This document shows, piece by piece, positions 18,330 through 27,548 of a DNA stretch of 64,000 bases (its first letter is position 1; every line of letters starts with the position of its first letter). Under the pieces are notes generated by a model that made no database searches, was not told where the DNA came from, and worked only from the letters and a program-made list of their open reading frames with translations. The position numbers were made by a program, and so were the translations under genes. Origin of the DNA: Gilliamella sp. Pra-s52 (GTDB lineage Bacteria; Pseudomonadota; Gammaproteobacteria; Enterobacterales; Orbaceae); contig NZ_WTEY01000007.1 in NCBI RefSeq assembly GCF_009795805.1, positions 1 to 64,000 of the forward strand, in the 5' to 3' direction.

Positions 18330-18447
18330 TTTTGGTGGTGGTTCATTATCCCTGTGCATACAGGGAATACATGATCAACCTGCTACTAAATCCCTAGGTA
18401 CTTGTATTCCCTATACACATAGGGATAAAATTGAATCTTCACCAAAA
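18330..18447. repeat. Palindromic element: two inverted, individually hairpin-forming 24-bp arms
   Basis: Arm 1 (18347-18370) has tatccct, eight bases, then agggaatac. Arm 2 (18404-18427) is its inverse, gtattccct, eight bases, then agggata. They lie 33 bp apart. The symmetry reaches further out, with ttttggtg at 18330-18337 facing caccaaaa at 18440-18447. Each arm alone folds into a hairpin. The gattgtttaa-rich flanks and the rest of 18145-18534 hold no gene. It could be a BIME/MITE-like repeat. The arms also resemble type I-E CRISPR repeats (see findings). Confidence 0.7.
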
Positions 18448-18534
18448 TATTAGACAGCACCCACCTCTATCATATAGATGATAAATGCGCAGATTCTTGG
18501 CTCTATTTATACTAACCTATAGAGCCAAGAAAAA

Positions 18535-19272
18535 CTAATCAACAATAATACGACCATTCAAAGGTTGAACTGGACGATTGTTGTCGTGATGCATGATTGA
18601 GTGGAATTTTTCGATTTGTTCGGCTGATGCACTACTTTCTTGTTCTAACACAATCCATCGAACACCTTCAGTACAAGGTGGTGTTGTTAGTGAACCGCTA
18701 AAGCGATAAAAATCCAATCTATTTGGCAGTAAAGCCTTAATATCGACTGATTGAGATAATGTGGCGGTACTTCCTTCTTCTTCTGGCATTTGTTGCCAAG
18801 CTTTCGCTAATTCAGGGTTAGATTTTCCTTTATTAAACATCAAGGCAACAACCGCTAAGTCACCATTTTTGTTTTTATAAACAAAATGAGCTTCCATCGG
18901 AAAATGTTTACCTTTAATTTTATTTTCGCTTGGCGAATGAAAATGGAACTGTTGTAAGGTAAACAGTTCGTTGTCAATTTCAAGCGTATTACCATCATTA
19001 ACATTAACTTGAATTGTATGACCGTTATTGATGATTTCTTGCTTACTTTGTTTAAATGCTAGTTTAAGTTTATCGTGGTGCGTTTTAAAAACATGTTCAA
19101 TATTGATTGGCGATTGATTTTTTCCTGTTTCGCAGGTTGAAAACTCTGGCGAAAGGTGTCCCCAATTTTCTGGATTATTTTCGCCGTCATAACCCCAATG
19201 AGGCGCCGATTCTGTTGCAGCACAAGATAGGCTGGTAACCATTAAAGCCGTAATTATTGCATTAAATTTCAT
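18535..19272 (-). CDS. cah: Alpha-class carbonic anhydrase, periplasmic
   Basis: A 245-residue protein with an N-terminal signal (MKFNAIITALMVTSLSCAA). It contains HWGYDGENNPENWGHL, QSPINIE, zinc ligands His110 and His112 in QFHFHSPSE and His129 in MEAHFVY, and LTTPPCTEGVRWIV, all hallmarks of alpha carbonic anhydrases. It interconverts CO2 and bicarbonate in the periplasm, useful in a CO2-rich or acid gut. Cys47 and the Cys of TPPCTEG probably form the family's disulfide. It stands alone, with no operon partner. Confidence 0.95.
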   Translation of the reverse strand: MKFNAIITALMVTSLSCAATESAPHWGYDGENNPENWGHLSPEFSTCETGKNQSPINIEHVFKTHHDKLKLAFKQSKQEIINNGHTIQVNVNDGNTLEIDNELFTLQQFHFHSPSENKIKGKHFPMEAHFVYKNKNGDLAVVALMFNKGKSNPELAKAWQQMPEEEGSTATLSQSVDIKALLPNRLDFYRFSGSLTTPPCTEGVRWIVLEQESSASAEQIEKFHSIMHHDNNRPVQPLNGRIIVD

Positions 19273-19715
19273 TTTGTTTTTATGCTAGAAAGTTGATTAG
19301 TGGGAACCAAATTATACGCCTCAAAAAAGCACCTTACTAGAATCGCACATCATCACTTTTTGATATTTTTATAAAAAAATTGTTTGACATTTAAACAAAA
19401 AAAATAAGCTAAAAAATAACCTGCTTTATTTGCTGTTGATTTTACTCTGTCTAAGGCAATGCATAAAGCCAGTAGCATTTTCTTATTATTAGAGCAAAAA
19501 CTTCAATAAAATCAACGCCTTTCCTGACCGATTTTTGAGTGCTAATTAGATTATTTTTAGTAAAAAAAATCTAGCTTTTTATAGCAATAAAAAATTTAGC
19601 ATAATCGTTTTTTACTTATTAATTTATTTCGAAATAATCAAGGGTTACATCATTCCCTGTTTTATAGATGCTTTCATTATTGTGCTAATAGGTGATCAAA
19701 AAGTGTTTTTAGGGC
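19273..19715. other. AT-rich intergenic stretch without recognised genes
   Basis: Between the carbonic anhydrase start and the tRNA terminator I find only AT-rich sequence with short imperfect inverted repeats (for example agggttacatcattccct). No open frame with a ribosome site and no RNA signature is seen. It presumably carries the cah promoter. Confidence 0.5.
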
Positions 19716-19717
19716 AT

Positions 19718-19743
19718 AAAAAACCCTGCCATAAGCAGGTTTT
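19718..19743 (-). terminator. Terminator after tRNA-Asn
   Basis: On the minus strand aaaacctgc, a five-base loop, and gcagggttt (one mismatch) form a stem followed by a T tract. It sits directly downstream of the tRNA gene. Confidence 0.75.
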
Positions 19744-19757
19744 AACAATTCGGTAGT

Positions 19758-19833
19758 TGGCTCCTCCAACAGGACTTGAACCTGTGACATACGGATTAAC
19801 AGTCCGCCGTTCTACCGACTGAACTATGGAGGA
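19758..19833 (-). tRNA. tRNA-Asn (anticodon GUU)
   Basis: This is a 76-nt cloverleaf on the minus strand. The acceptor tcctcca pairs with tggagga, the D loop contains agttcagtcggtaga, the anticodon loop is ctgttaatc with GTT, and the T arm is caggttcaagtcctg. The 3' CCA is encoded. It reads asparagine codons. Confidence 0.97.
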
Positions 19834-19979
19834 ACACTTAACAAGCGAAATATTAACGATCTATTATCACAAAGTCAATTAGTAAAACATTAAATGCAAT
19901 CAATTGCTCACCTTGTAAACAAATTTAAAGTAACTATGCTAAAATAGCGATTAACTAACATAACAGGTAAAATCAATTG

Positions 19980-20555
19980 ATGAAAAAAAATATTTGTGTT
20001 TTTTGTGGTGCAAGTGAGGGCAGTCGTCCAAAATATCGCGAGCAAGCCGAACAATTGGGTAAAATCTTAGCTCAGCAAAATAGGCGTTTGATTTATGGCG
20101 GTGGTAATAAGGGATTAATGGGCATTATTGCTAATGCGACACTAGCGCATGGTGGCGAGGTGATTGGTATTATTCCTGAACGCTTAGTCAAAGCCGAAAC
20201 TGCACACCACGGTATTACTCGTTTAGAGGTGGTAGATAATATGCACCAACGTAAGGCAAGACTGTCCGAACTTGCTGATGGTTTTGTTGCAATGCCAGGT
20301 GGAACAGGTACGCTGGAAGAAGTTTTTGAAGTTTGGACGGGAATGCAAATCGGTTATCATGAAAAACCTGTCGCTTTATTTGATGCTGCTGAATTTTGGC
20401 AACCTATGCTCAATTTTTTACAACATGCGGTGAATGAAGGGTTTGTTCGAGATAGTTTTTATAAAACATTAATTGTTGATAATGACCCTGAAAGTATGCT
20501 TCAAAAAATGGATAACTTTATTCCTAAAAATTTGCAACGTTGGGTTAAAAAGTAG
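19980..20555 (+). CDS. LOG-family (TIGR00730) Rossmann-fold nucleotide phosphoribohydrolase-like protein
   Basis: A 191-residue cytoplasmic protein starting at the ATG at 19980; an adjacent TTG at 19977 is less likely. It has ICVFCGASEGSRPKYREQA, RLIYGGGNKGLMGIIA and the signature MPGGTGTLEEVFEVWTGMQIG. This PGGxGTxxE motif defines the LOG family, which releases ribose-5-phosphate from AMP and cytokinin nucleotides. In bacteria the physiological substrate is usually a purine nucleoside monophosphate. It stands alone and is convergent with fruA across a shared terminator. Confidence 0.9.
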   Translation: MKKNICVFCGASEGSRPKYREQAEQLGKILAQQNRRLIYGGGNKGLMGIIANATLAHGGEVIGIIPERLVKAETAHHGITRLEVVDNMHQRKARLSELADGFVAMPGGTGTLEEVFEVWTGMQIGYHEKPVALFDAAEFWQPMLNFLQHAVNEGFVRDSFYKTLIVDNDPESMLQKMDNFIPKNLQRWVKK

Positions 20556-20565
20556 TTTGAAGAAT

Positions 20566-20597
20566 AAAAAAACGCCATCATTTGATGGCGTTTTTTT
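20566..20597. terminator. Bidirectional terminator between the LOG gene and fruA
   Basis: A-run, stem cgccatca/tgatggcg and T-run (aaaaaaacgcc ... ggcgttttttt) give a symmetrical hairpin with U-tracts in both directions. It serves both convergent genes. Confidence 0.93.
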
Positions 20598-20609
20598 ATA
20601 TTATTAACA

Positions 20610-22304
20610 TTAAGCAACAGTTCCAGCTTCTGATTCTGGTTGTTTAATAAATGCATAAGCTACACCAGCAAGAACAGAACCAACAACAATAGATAATAAG
20701 TAGCCTCCTACTGGTTTAACAACGCCCGGAATTGCTAAAGCAAATAACCCACCATGTGGCGTCATTAATTGAGAACCAAAGGCTAACGCCATACCACCAG
20801 TAATAGCACCACCAATAATACAACATGGAATAACACGTAATGGGTCACGCGCGGCAAATGGAATAGCTCCTTCCGATATAAAGCATAATCCTAATACTAG
20901 TGAAGCTTTACCACTTTCTTGCTCAGCTTTAGCAAATTTTTTGTGTGCAATAAGTGTTGCAATCCCCATTGCTAAAGGAGGAACCATTCCGCCAGCCATA
21001 ACGGCTGCCATTGGGGCATAAACTTGTGCTGAAATTAAACCTGTACCAAATGCGTATGCAACTTTATTAATTGGCCCACCCATATCGGTACACATCATAC
21101 CACCTAAAATAGCACCCAATATAACAGCATTAGCAGTACCCATTGAATTCAACCATCCCTTTACAAAATCCATTAACCATGCAATAGGGGTACCAACAAT
21201 AAATTGCATTACAAGACCTGTAATTAACGTTGCAAATAACGGTACGATTAAGATTGGTTTTAAAGCTTCTAACGTTTTTGGTAATGGTAAATATTTTGTT
21301 ATTAGTAGCGCCAAATAACCCGCAAAATAACCAATAATAATCCCACCTAAAAAGCCGGCGCCAGTCGATACTGCCAGTAAACCACCAACAAGACCCGGAG
21401 CAAGACCTGGTCTATCGGCAATAGAATAAGCAATATAACCTGAAAGCAGTGGTACCATAAGTGAGAAAGCTAGTTCTCCAATTTGAGCTAAATGTGATTC
21501 GCCAATTAATTTTTGCACGCCATCAACCATTTTAAAGGAACCAAAAGCAAATGAAAGTGCAATAATCAAACCACCTGCAACAACCATTGGTAACATATAA
21601 GATACACCAGTTAAAAGATGTTGATAAACACCTTTTTTCTCATTGTTTGATTTAGTTGTTGAAGCATTAGCGCTTGGTTGATACACGGTTGCTTCTTCAA
21701 ATGCTTTATCAAATTCTTGCGCTGTTTTTTTCAGAGCTGGACCTGTTTTAGTGCGATAAAGTTTTTTACCTGCAAATTTGCTTAAATCAACGTCAATATC
21801 ACAAGCAGCGATAACTACATCGGCCGAAGCAACTTCTTCTGGCGTAAGCTCATTACCCACACCAACCGAGCCACGAGTTTCAACTTTACACCACCAACCA
21901 CGTTTTTTAGCTTCTTCTTCAATTGCTTCAGCCGCCATAAAGGTGTGAGCAATACCTGTTGGGCAAGCGGTAACAGCAACAATGCGTTTTACCCCTGTAT
22001 CATTACTTGATGTTGGCGCAATATTATTGCTTGCTTGATAAACTACAGCTTTACTTTGTGCATCAGTTAAAACTTGTCTTGGATTAGCAAAAAGCGGGTT
22101 TAAATCCTCAACCACATAAACTTTTTTACCTGTCACAGCTTTATCGCTAATGACACCCGAGCCAACAGCAATAATAACATCTGCTGATGCGGCATTTTCA
22201 ACTACATTTAAATTTAATGCATTTGCAGCTAAAGTTAATTCAGCTTTAGCTAAACGTCCATTAACTGGACCTGCATAACTACCTTCAGTAATATAGATAT
22301 TCAT
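20610..22304 (-). CDS. fruA: Fructose PTS permease EIIB'BC
   Basis: A 564-residue membrane protein that imports fructose as fructose-1-phosphate. Domains in order: a degenerate IIB' (residues 1-100), a IIB domain with phospho-Cys114 in VAVTACPTGIAHTFMAAEAI, and a IIC domain from about residue 225 with nine or so membrane helices (GVSYMLPMVVAGGLIIALSFAFG; GFLGGIIIGYFAGYLA). The GPINKVAYAFGTGLI and ISEGAIPFAARDPLRVI motifs are typical. It is last in fruB-fruK-fruA, nine bases after fruK. Confidence 0.97.
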   Translation of the reverse strand: MNIYITEGSYAGPVNGRLAKAELTLAANALNLNVVENAASADVIIAVGSGVISDKAVTGKKVYVVEDLNPLFANPRQVLTDAQSKAVVYQASNNIAPTSSNDTGVKRIVAVTACPTGIAHTFMAAEAIEEEAKKRGWWCKVETRGSVGVGNELTPEEVASADVVIAACDIDVDLSKFAGKKLYRTKTGPALKKTAQEFDKAFEEATVYQPSANASTTKSNNEKKGVYQHLLTGVSYMLPMVVAGGLIIALSFAFGSFKMVDGVQKLIGESHLAQIGELAFSLMVPLLSGYIAYSIADRPGLAPGLVGGLLAVSTGAGFLGGIIIGYFAGYLALLITKYLPLPKTLEALKPILIVPLFATLITGLVMQFIVGTPIAWLMDFVKGWLNSMGTANAVILGAILGGMMCTDMGGPINKVAYAFGTGLISAQVYAPMAAVMAGGMVPPLAMGIATLIAHKKFAKAEQESGKASLVLGLCFISEGAIPFAARDPLRVIPCCIIGGAITGGMALAFGSQLMTPHGGLFALAIPGVVKPVGGYLLSIVVGSVLAGVAYAFIKQPESEAGTVA

Positions 22305-22313
22305 GAATACTCC

Positions 22314-23249
22314 TTATCCAGCAATTATTTCGATTTTTTCTAACATATTATTTACAGCTTGACGATCAGAAATCCCCACACCAGCCTGCTCAACCGATAA
22401 TGCAGCAACGCTTGATGCAAAAACTAAAGTGTCTTTTATTGATTGTTCAGTCATTAAACCATACATTAAACCTGCAACCATTGAATCACCAGCACCAACA
22501 GTACTAACGACCCGACATTTTGGCGGTTTTGCCAACCACGCTTCATGTTTAGTTACCCATAAAGCGCCTTTACTACCTAGTGATATGATGACATTATCAA
22601 CACCACCATTAACTAGATCCATAGCAGCTTTTTTTACATCGTTTAATGTAGGTAGCTCATGCCCTATCCACATTTCGAGTTCTTTATCGTTTGGTTTAAT
22701 TAACCATGGCTTAGCTTTTAAACCAGCAACGAGTGCATCACGGCTACTATCAAAAATAACTTTTGGACAAATGGCTTTGACTTGTTCCATCCAATGAGTG
22801 AATTTTTCAAGTGAAACACCGGCTGGTAGACTACCACTAATGGCAACCATATCTATATTTTTTAGCCATTCTAGTGAGCTGGTAACAAAATTTTGCCAGT
22901 CTTGTTCACTAATTGTGAAGCCTGAAAAGTTAAGATCGGTAACTTCGCTATTTTCTTCGGTCAATTTGACATTAATGCGTGTACGACCTTCGACAGTTTG
23001 AAACTTATCAACCACATTTAGTGATTTAAATAATAAATTAAAACCATCACGGTTTTCTTTACCTAAGAATCCACCAACGGTTAATTGAACGTCTAAATCT
23101 GATAAAACTTTAGCAACGTTAATACCTTTACCAGCTGCAAGTAAAGCATTGGTTTGGACTAAATTAACATCACCAAGTTCAACTTTAGGACAAAACCCCA
23201 AAAGGTCATAAGCTGGATTTAAGGTAATTGTTGCAATACGATAAGTCAT
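22314..23249 (-). CDS. fruK: 1-phosphofructokinase
   Basis: A 311-residue PfkB-family sugar kinase that makes fructose-1,6-bisphosphate from FruA's product. The substrate motif GGFLGKENRDGFN and the PfkB ATP/anion-hole motif TVGAGDSMVAGLMYG (catalytic Asp) are in place. The start codon follows the fruB stop directly, so the two are translationally coupled, and fruA follows nine bases later. The length is normal (E. coli 312). Confidence 0.97.
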   Translation of the reverse strand: MTYRIATITLNPAYDLLGFCPKVELGDVNLVQTNALLAAGKGINVAKVLSDLDVQLTVGGFLGKENRDGFNLLFKSLNVVDKFQTVEGRTRINVKLTEENSEVTDLNFSGFTISEQDWQNFVTSSLEWLKNIDMVAISGSLPAGVSLEKFTHWMEQVKAICPKVIFDSSRDALVAGLKAKPWLIKPNDKELEMWIGHELPTLNDVKKAAMDLVNGGVDNVIISLGSKGALWVTKHEAWLAKPPKCRVVSTVGAGDSMVAGLMYGLMTEQSIKDTLVFASSVAALSVEQAGVGISDRQAVNNMLEKIEIIAG

Positions 23250-24422
23250 TTAAGCACCCTCACCTAAACCACTTTCAATCGCTTTACCTATAGCATCAAG
23301 CGCTTGCTGCGCATCATCACCAACAGCAGTAAATTGTAATCGACTACCTTTTTTAGCACCTAATGCAACAATTTTCATTAAGCTAGTTGCACTTACTGGT
23401 TCCGCTTTACCATCTAAATTAGCAACTGTCACTTTGCTGTTAAATTCTTTAACGAGTTTAACTAAAACAGATGATGGGCGTGTATGTAAGCCGTTTTCGT
23501 TAGGAACAATAAACTCACAAGTAAGTACACCATTATTGGAGCTAACTTCTGATACAGAATTTTCTGTAGCAGTTTGTTGTTCAGCAACAAGTAGATTAAT
23601 AAGTTTATCAGCATTGGCTGAGACTAGTTGGTCTAAATTTTGATTGAAAGCTAAAGAGGCAATATTGTTAACAACACCAGAAATAGAATCATCAACAGCA
23701 GATATGGTAATAAGTAATTTAACAGGGTTACCATTTTCATTCAAATTATTCGTTGTACGGCTAATGGCAATGGCATTTTTTACGTTACCTGTTTTACTAT
23801 CATTTAACCAAACACCTTGACCAAGGTAATTAGGTTTGTTGTCTAGTACATCAGTAATAAAAGTTGTATTTACCGCGTTTTGCTGCTTTAAACGTGAGGC
23901 ATTTAAAGCTTGTAGCATAGCTAAACTGTCGGCTGGAATATCAAGTAGCAATGATGATGAATCAACAACAATTTGGTTATCTTCAGTACTTGTTTTACCC
24001 GTTAAAATGGCAATGGCTTCGTCGGCGGTTTGAATTTTTTTAATTCGTTCCTCTACTCCATCGGCACCAAGTACATGAGTTAATTGTCGAAGCAATTCTA
24101 AATGTTCGTCAGAACTTGCTGCAATACCAATAGCAAGATAAGCCTTTTCACCATCATCCCCCCACTCAACACCATTCGGAAAACAAAATACTTGCACCCC
24201 AGTTTTTTTGACTAGATGTCGAGTTTTGGTTGTACCATGAGGAATGGCAAGACCTATACCCAGATAGGTTGCCGCTTGTGATTCTCGTTCAAGCATTCCG
24301 TCAACATAACCTTGTTCAACAAATCCCGCACTAGTTAAGGCTGCAGCAATTTTTTTTATCGCTTCAGTTTTATTAGCGGCTTGTTCATTTAAATGAATGT
24401 TTTCTGTAACTAAATGAAACAT
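23250..24422 (-). CDS. fruB: Fructose-specific diphosphoryl transfer protein (EIIA-HPr fusion)
   Basis: A 390-residue cytoplasmic phosphocarrier that feeds phosphate from EI to FruA. The EIIA domain has phospho-His62 in GIGLAIPHGTTKTRHLV. A central linker domain (about 155-290) follows, then a C-terminal FPr/HPr domain with phospho-His313 in NENGLHTRPSSVLVKLV. It is first gene of the fru operon, behind a Cra operator. Confidence 0.96.
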   Translation of the reverse strand: MFHLVTENIHLNEQAANKTEAIKKIAAALTSAGFVEQGYVDGMLERESQAATYLGIGLAIPHGTTKTRHLVKKTGVQVFCFPNGVEWGDDGEKAYLAIGIAASSDEHLELLRQLTHVLGADGVEERIKKIQTADEAIAILTGKTSTEDNQIVVDSSSLLLDIPADSLAMLQALNASRLKQQNAVNTTFITDVLDNKPNYLGQGVWLNDSKTGNVKNAIAISRTTNNLNENGNPVKLLITISAVDDSISGVVNNIASLAFNQNLDQLVSANADKLINLLVAEQQTATENSVSEVSSNNGVLTCEFIVPNENGLHTRPSSVLVKLVKEFNSKVTVANLDGKAEPVSATSLMKIVALGAKKGSRLQFTAVGDDAQQALDAIGKAIESGLGEGA

Positions 24423-24498
24423 ATAATAAATACCTCAGGGTTGAATGTATGTCGATTAAAAAATTCACACAAAAGTAAATCTTTTAATCAACCTCTAT

Positions 24499-24510
24499 TG
24501 AATCGTTTCA
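24499..24510 (-). promoter_or_regulatory. Cra (FruR) operator of the fru operon
   Basis: TGAATCGTTTCA matches the Cra consensus TGAAWCGNTTCA at every position. It lies 77 bp before the fruB start. Cra bound here would repress fruBKA until fructose-1-phosphate releases it. Confidence 0.85.
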
Positions 24511-24569
24511 GCAATAATGAATAGATTAACATGAATAATCCAATAAATTATGGCTATCAATAACCTATT

Positions 24570-24585
24570 TGTGATCTAGATCTTG
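24570..24585 (-). promoter_or_regulatory. Possible weak CRP site upstream of fruB
   Basis: The plus-strand sequence tgtgatctagatcttg has one perfect CRP half-site (TGTGA) and a poor second half. Placement upstream of the Cra operator suits catabolite activation, but the match is weak. Confidence 0.3.
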
Positions 24586-24635
24586 TTTTTATTTAAACCG
24601 TCAAAATGATAATAAAAATTTTGCTTATCAATTTA

Positions 24636-25640
24636 TTATCGTCCTAAGCTACCGCGATAGATCAATCGTCTTGGGATAATTGTTGTGCCAGATTGATAAT
24701 TCTGATTATCCATATAGTCTAAAAAAAGTTTTATTGTGACGTTAGCAACTTCTTTATGATCTTGTGAAAGTGATATGACTTTACATGGTAAAAAGTCTAA
24801 CAACTCGTTATCACCAAAAGTCGCAATGGTTAAGCTTTCAGGTAAATGACCAAATTTTCTTAAAATTGCATCGATCGTTCCTTGTAATAACGAAAAGGAA
24901 GTGGTGAAAATACCATTAGGCATTTCATTGTGTTCTAACCATTGACTAAAAGCTAAATCGGCATCGTGACGACTATAATTATTTGCATATAAAAAATCAA
25001 CTTTATTGCAACGATTAAGTTTGGTATCGTTAAAACCATCAAGACGGAGTTGGCTAACCGATAAGCTAGGTAAAGCCCCAATATAAACAACAGAGCCTTC
25101 TACAAAATTATTGAATGCTTGAGCCAATAATGTTGAGTCTTGTTTATCTGCACCAACGATGTTTCTAAATTTTGTTGTAGATAATGTTCTATCAAGTGCA
25201 AATAGTGGGATTTTTTCGTTTCGCCAATCATCATAAAAAAGATAGTCTTGGGCAGAAACAAATGACGATGAAATCAATAATGCATCGACGCGACGTTGTT
25301 GTAGATGTTTAACGCACTCTTTTTCGATTTGTGGATTATCTTCTGAACATGCAAGTAATAATTGATACCCTTCTTTTCTTACCAATTGTTCTAAATAATT
25401 AGCAATACGGGTATAACTGTTATTTTCTAAATCAGGAATAATAATACCAATAGTGCGGGTTTTACCTGCTCTAAGTCCAGCTGCAACTGCGTTAGGTTGG
25501 TAATTGTACTCTTTTACCACCGACATGACTTTTTCGATTGTTTTATCACTAACGCGGTATTTTTTGGCTTTTCCATTAATCACATAGCTCGCCGTGGTTC
25601 TTGATACACCAGCCAAAAGTGCGATTTGTTCTAATTTCAT
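24636..25640 (-). CDS. cra: Catabolite repressor/activator Cra (FruR), LacI family
   Basis: A 334-residue dimeric or tetrameric DNA-binding regulator. The N-terminal HTH (MKLEQIALLAGVSRTTASYVINGKAKKYRVSD...) is nearly the same as E. coli Cra, including the characteristic YVINGKAK hinge. The sugar-binding core (IGIIIPDLENNSYTRIANYLEQL; FTTSFSLLQGTIDAIL; ATFGDNELLDFL) follows the Cra pattern. It should sense fructose-1-phosphate and control fructose use and central carbon flow. Unlike in E. coli, it sits 213 bp upstream of fruBKA in the same direction, so read-through is possible. Confidence 0.93.
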   Translation of the reverse strand: MKLEQIALLAGVSRTTASYVINGKAKKYRVSDKTIEKVMSVVKEYNYQPNAVAAGLRAGKTRTIGIIIPDLENNSYTRIANYLEQLVRKEGYQLLLACSEDNPQIEKECVKHLQQRRVDALLISSSFVSAQDYLFYDDWRNEKIPLFALDRTLSTTKFRNIVGADKQDSTLLAQAFNNFVEGSVVYIGALPSLSVSQLRLDGFNDTKLNRCNKVDFLYANNYSRHDADLAFSQWLEHNEMPNGIFTTSFSLLQGTIDAILRKFGHLPESLTIATFGDNELLDFLPCKVISLSQDHKEVANVTIKLFLDYMDNQNYQSGTTIIPRRLIYRGSLGR

Positions 25641-25824
25641 AACACAATCTCAACTAAAATACTGTTATTTAACCTGAATCAAAACCATTTGTAAATCTGA
25701 TTCTAATGTCTAGTCAATAAGTTAGCTATATTTTCATATTATAAAAAATTTAAGATGGCTACTCTAAAAAAATAGTACTTAGCCAAAATCTAAATACTAT
25801 CAATAATAATAAATGCATTAATCA

Positions 25825-26580
25825 TTAGTAATAGATAGCAATATTTTGACCACTAATATTTTCAATCTTGACAGCTGTATCAAAGATATCTTCCAAAATA
25901 GCCTCATTCATGATCTGTTGTGGAGTACCTTGATATACCAGTTCACCATTTTTCATGGCTAAAATATAGTCTGAATATACAGATGCAAAGTTGATGTCAT
26001 GAATAACAATCATAATTGTTTTATTTAGCTCATCGGCAGCTCGGCGTAATTGTTTCATCATGGCGACAGCATGCTTCATATCGAGATTATTGAGCGGTTC
26101 GTCAAGTAATACATATTCCGTATCTTGACATAACACCATAGCAACATAAGCACGTTGCCTTTGTCCACCAGAAAGCTCATCTAAAAAACGATCTTTATAT
26201 TGCGTAAGATCTAAAAACTCAAGAGCTCGGTGGATATGCTCGTAATCGTCAGCCGTTAAGCGCCCTTTGCTATAAGGATAACGCCCAAATCCGACTAATT
26301 CAAAAACAGTTAATCGGCTAGTAAAACGATTTTCTTGTCTTAATACAGATAAATAGGTTGCTAGCTTATCGCTTGGTGTGCTTACAACATCCATGTTTTG
26401 AATTTTTACTCGCCCTTCATCAGCAAATAATAGTCGACTTATAATCGATAATAATGTCGATTTACCAGCCCCATTTGGACCAATAATAGCAGTAATACCA
26501 CCTTTTGAAATTGTCGCATTGACGTTTTTTAATACCGGTATTGTTTGATAGTTTTTACTAATATTATCAATTTCTATCAC
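25825..26580 (-). CDS. Siderophore/iron ABC transporter, ATP-binding protein
   Basis: A 251-residue ATPase. Walker A is GPNGAGKSTLLS near residue 35, the signature is LDELSGGQRQRAYVAMVL, Walker B is YVLLDEPLNNLD, and the switch His is in MIVIHDINFA. It energises ferric-siderophore import with the two permeases upstream. Its start overlaps the preceding permease stop by four bases (ATGA). The set resembles the FatBCDA/CeuBCDE/YclNOPQ class rather than FepBDGC. Confidence 0.93.
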   Translation of the reverse strand: MIEIDNISKNYQTIPVLKNVNATISKGGITAIIGPNGAGKSTLLSIISRLLFADEGRVKIQNMDVVSTPSDKLATYLSVLRQENRFTSRLTVFELVGFGRYPYSKGRLTADDYEHIHRALEFLDLTQYKDRFLDELSGGQRQRAYVAMVLCQDTEYVLLDEPLNNLDMKHAVAMMKQLRRAADELNKTIMIVIHDINFASVYSDYILAMKNGELVYQGTPQQIMNEAILEDIFDTAVKIENISGQNIAIYY

Positions 26581-27548
26581 ATCGGAACCTTTTTCAATAA
26601 TAAGAAGATAAACAATGAACCACCTATAAATTCAATCACAATCGATAATGCACCAATCATATTTAGCACCCGCTCTAAGAACATTTGCCCGCCAACAAGA
26701 AATATCACCCCCAATAAAAAAGCAGTGGGAAGTAAAAAACGATGCTGGCTTGATCCACTAACACTATAAGCTAAATTAGCAATTAAAAGCCCTAAGAAAG
26801 TAAATGGTCCGACTAATGCTGTTGATATGGAAACCAAAACAGACACAAGCAATAAAATAACGGTGATACTTTTTTGGTAATCAATGCCTAGATTTATAGC
26901 ATTATCACGTCCTAATGCCAGAACATCAAATTGATATCGCATTCGCCATAAAAACAAACCAATGATACAGGCAATAATTAATGAAAAGATAATCAACATC
27001 GGTTCGGCACGGGTAAAGGTAGCAAAAATTCGGCTTTGTAATATTGCAAACTCGGAAGGCGTCATTAGACGCTGTAATAGGTTAGAAAAGCTACGGAATA
27101 ATGTACCCAAAATAATACCGATTAATAATACTAAATGTAAATTTTGCTTGAGCTTAGTAAACAAACCCCGATATAAAAATAGTGAAAATAAAATTAATAA
27201 AAGTGATTCAAATATAAATCGACCAATAACACCAATATAGGGAATACCTTGTGCATCAAGACAGAAGATCACAACAGTTTGAATAAGTACAAACAGTGAT
27301 TCAAATCCCATGATAGAAGGTGTTAATATCCGATTGTTAGTAACGGTTTGGAAAAGTAATGTTGATGTTGCTGCCGAAAAGGCAACTAAAATCATTGTTA
27401 GTATAATCCAAGTTCGATGCTTCAAAATGTAGTTAATATTTCCTTTAAGACCAATTGTCATAAAACAAACGACACAAATTGATGCAATAACAAACAATAA
27501 AAAGACCCTTTTATGACTTGAAATATGACGGTTTTGATTAATTAACAT
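26577..27548 (-). CDS. Siderophore/iron ABC transporter, permease (FecCD family)
   Basis: A 323-residue protein with about nine membrane segments. It has FQTVTNNRILTPSIMGFESLFVLIQTVVIF near residues 68-97 and the coupling-helix region LGRDNAINLGIDY followed by GPFTFLGLLIANLAYSVSGSSQHRFLLP, all typical of FecCD permeases. It overlaps the upstream permease by 11 bases and the ATPase by four, so the operon is tightly coupled. Confidence 0.92.
   Translation of the reverse strand: MLINQNRHISSHKRVFLLFVIASICVVCFMTIGLKGNINYILKHRTWIILTMILVAFSAATSTLLFQTVTNNRILTPSIMGFESLFVLIQTVVIFCLDAQGIPYIGVIGRFIFESLLLILFSLFLYRGLFTKLKQNLHLVLLIGIILGTLFRSFSNLLQRLMTPSEFAILQSRIFATFTRAEPMLIIFSLIIACIIGLFLWRMRYQFDVLALGRDNAINLGIDYQKSITVILLLVSVLVSISTALVGPFTFLGLLIANLAYSVSGSSQHRFLLPTAFLLGVIFLVGGQMFLERVLNMIGALSIVIEFIGGSLFIFLLLKKVPM

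Noticed and set aside
18347..18427. A two-repeat type I-E CRISPR array
   Set aside because: The repeats are inverted, not direct, symmetry extends beyond them, and there are no cas genes in the window. It is kept as a palindromic repeat instead.
17780..18534. Genomic island integrated at the ssrA 3' end
   Set aside because: There is no integrase and no second copy of the tmRNA 3' end; only a small repeat and a carbonic anhydrase gene follow.
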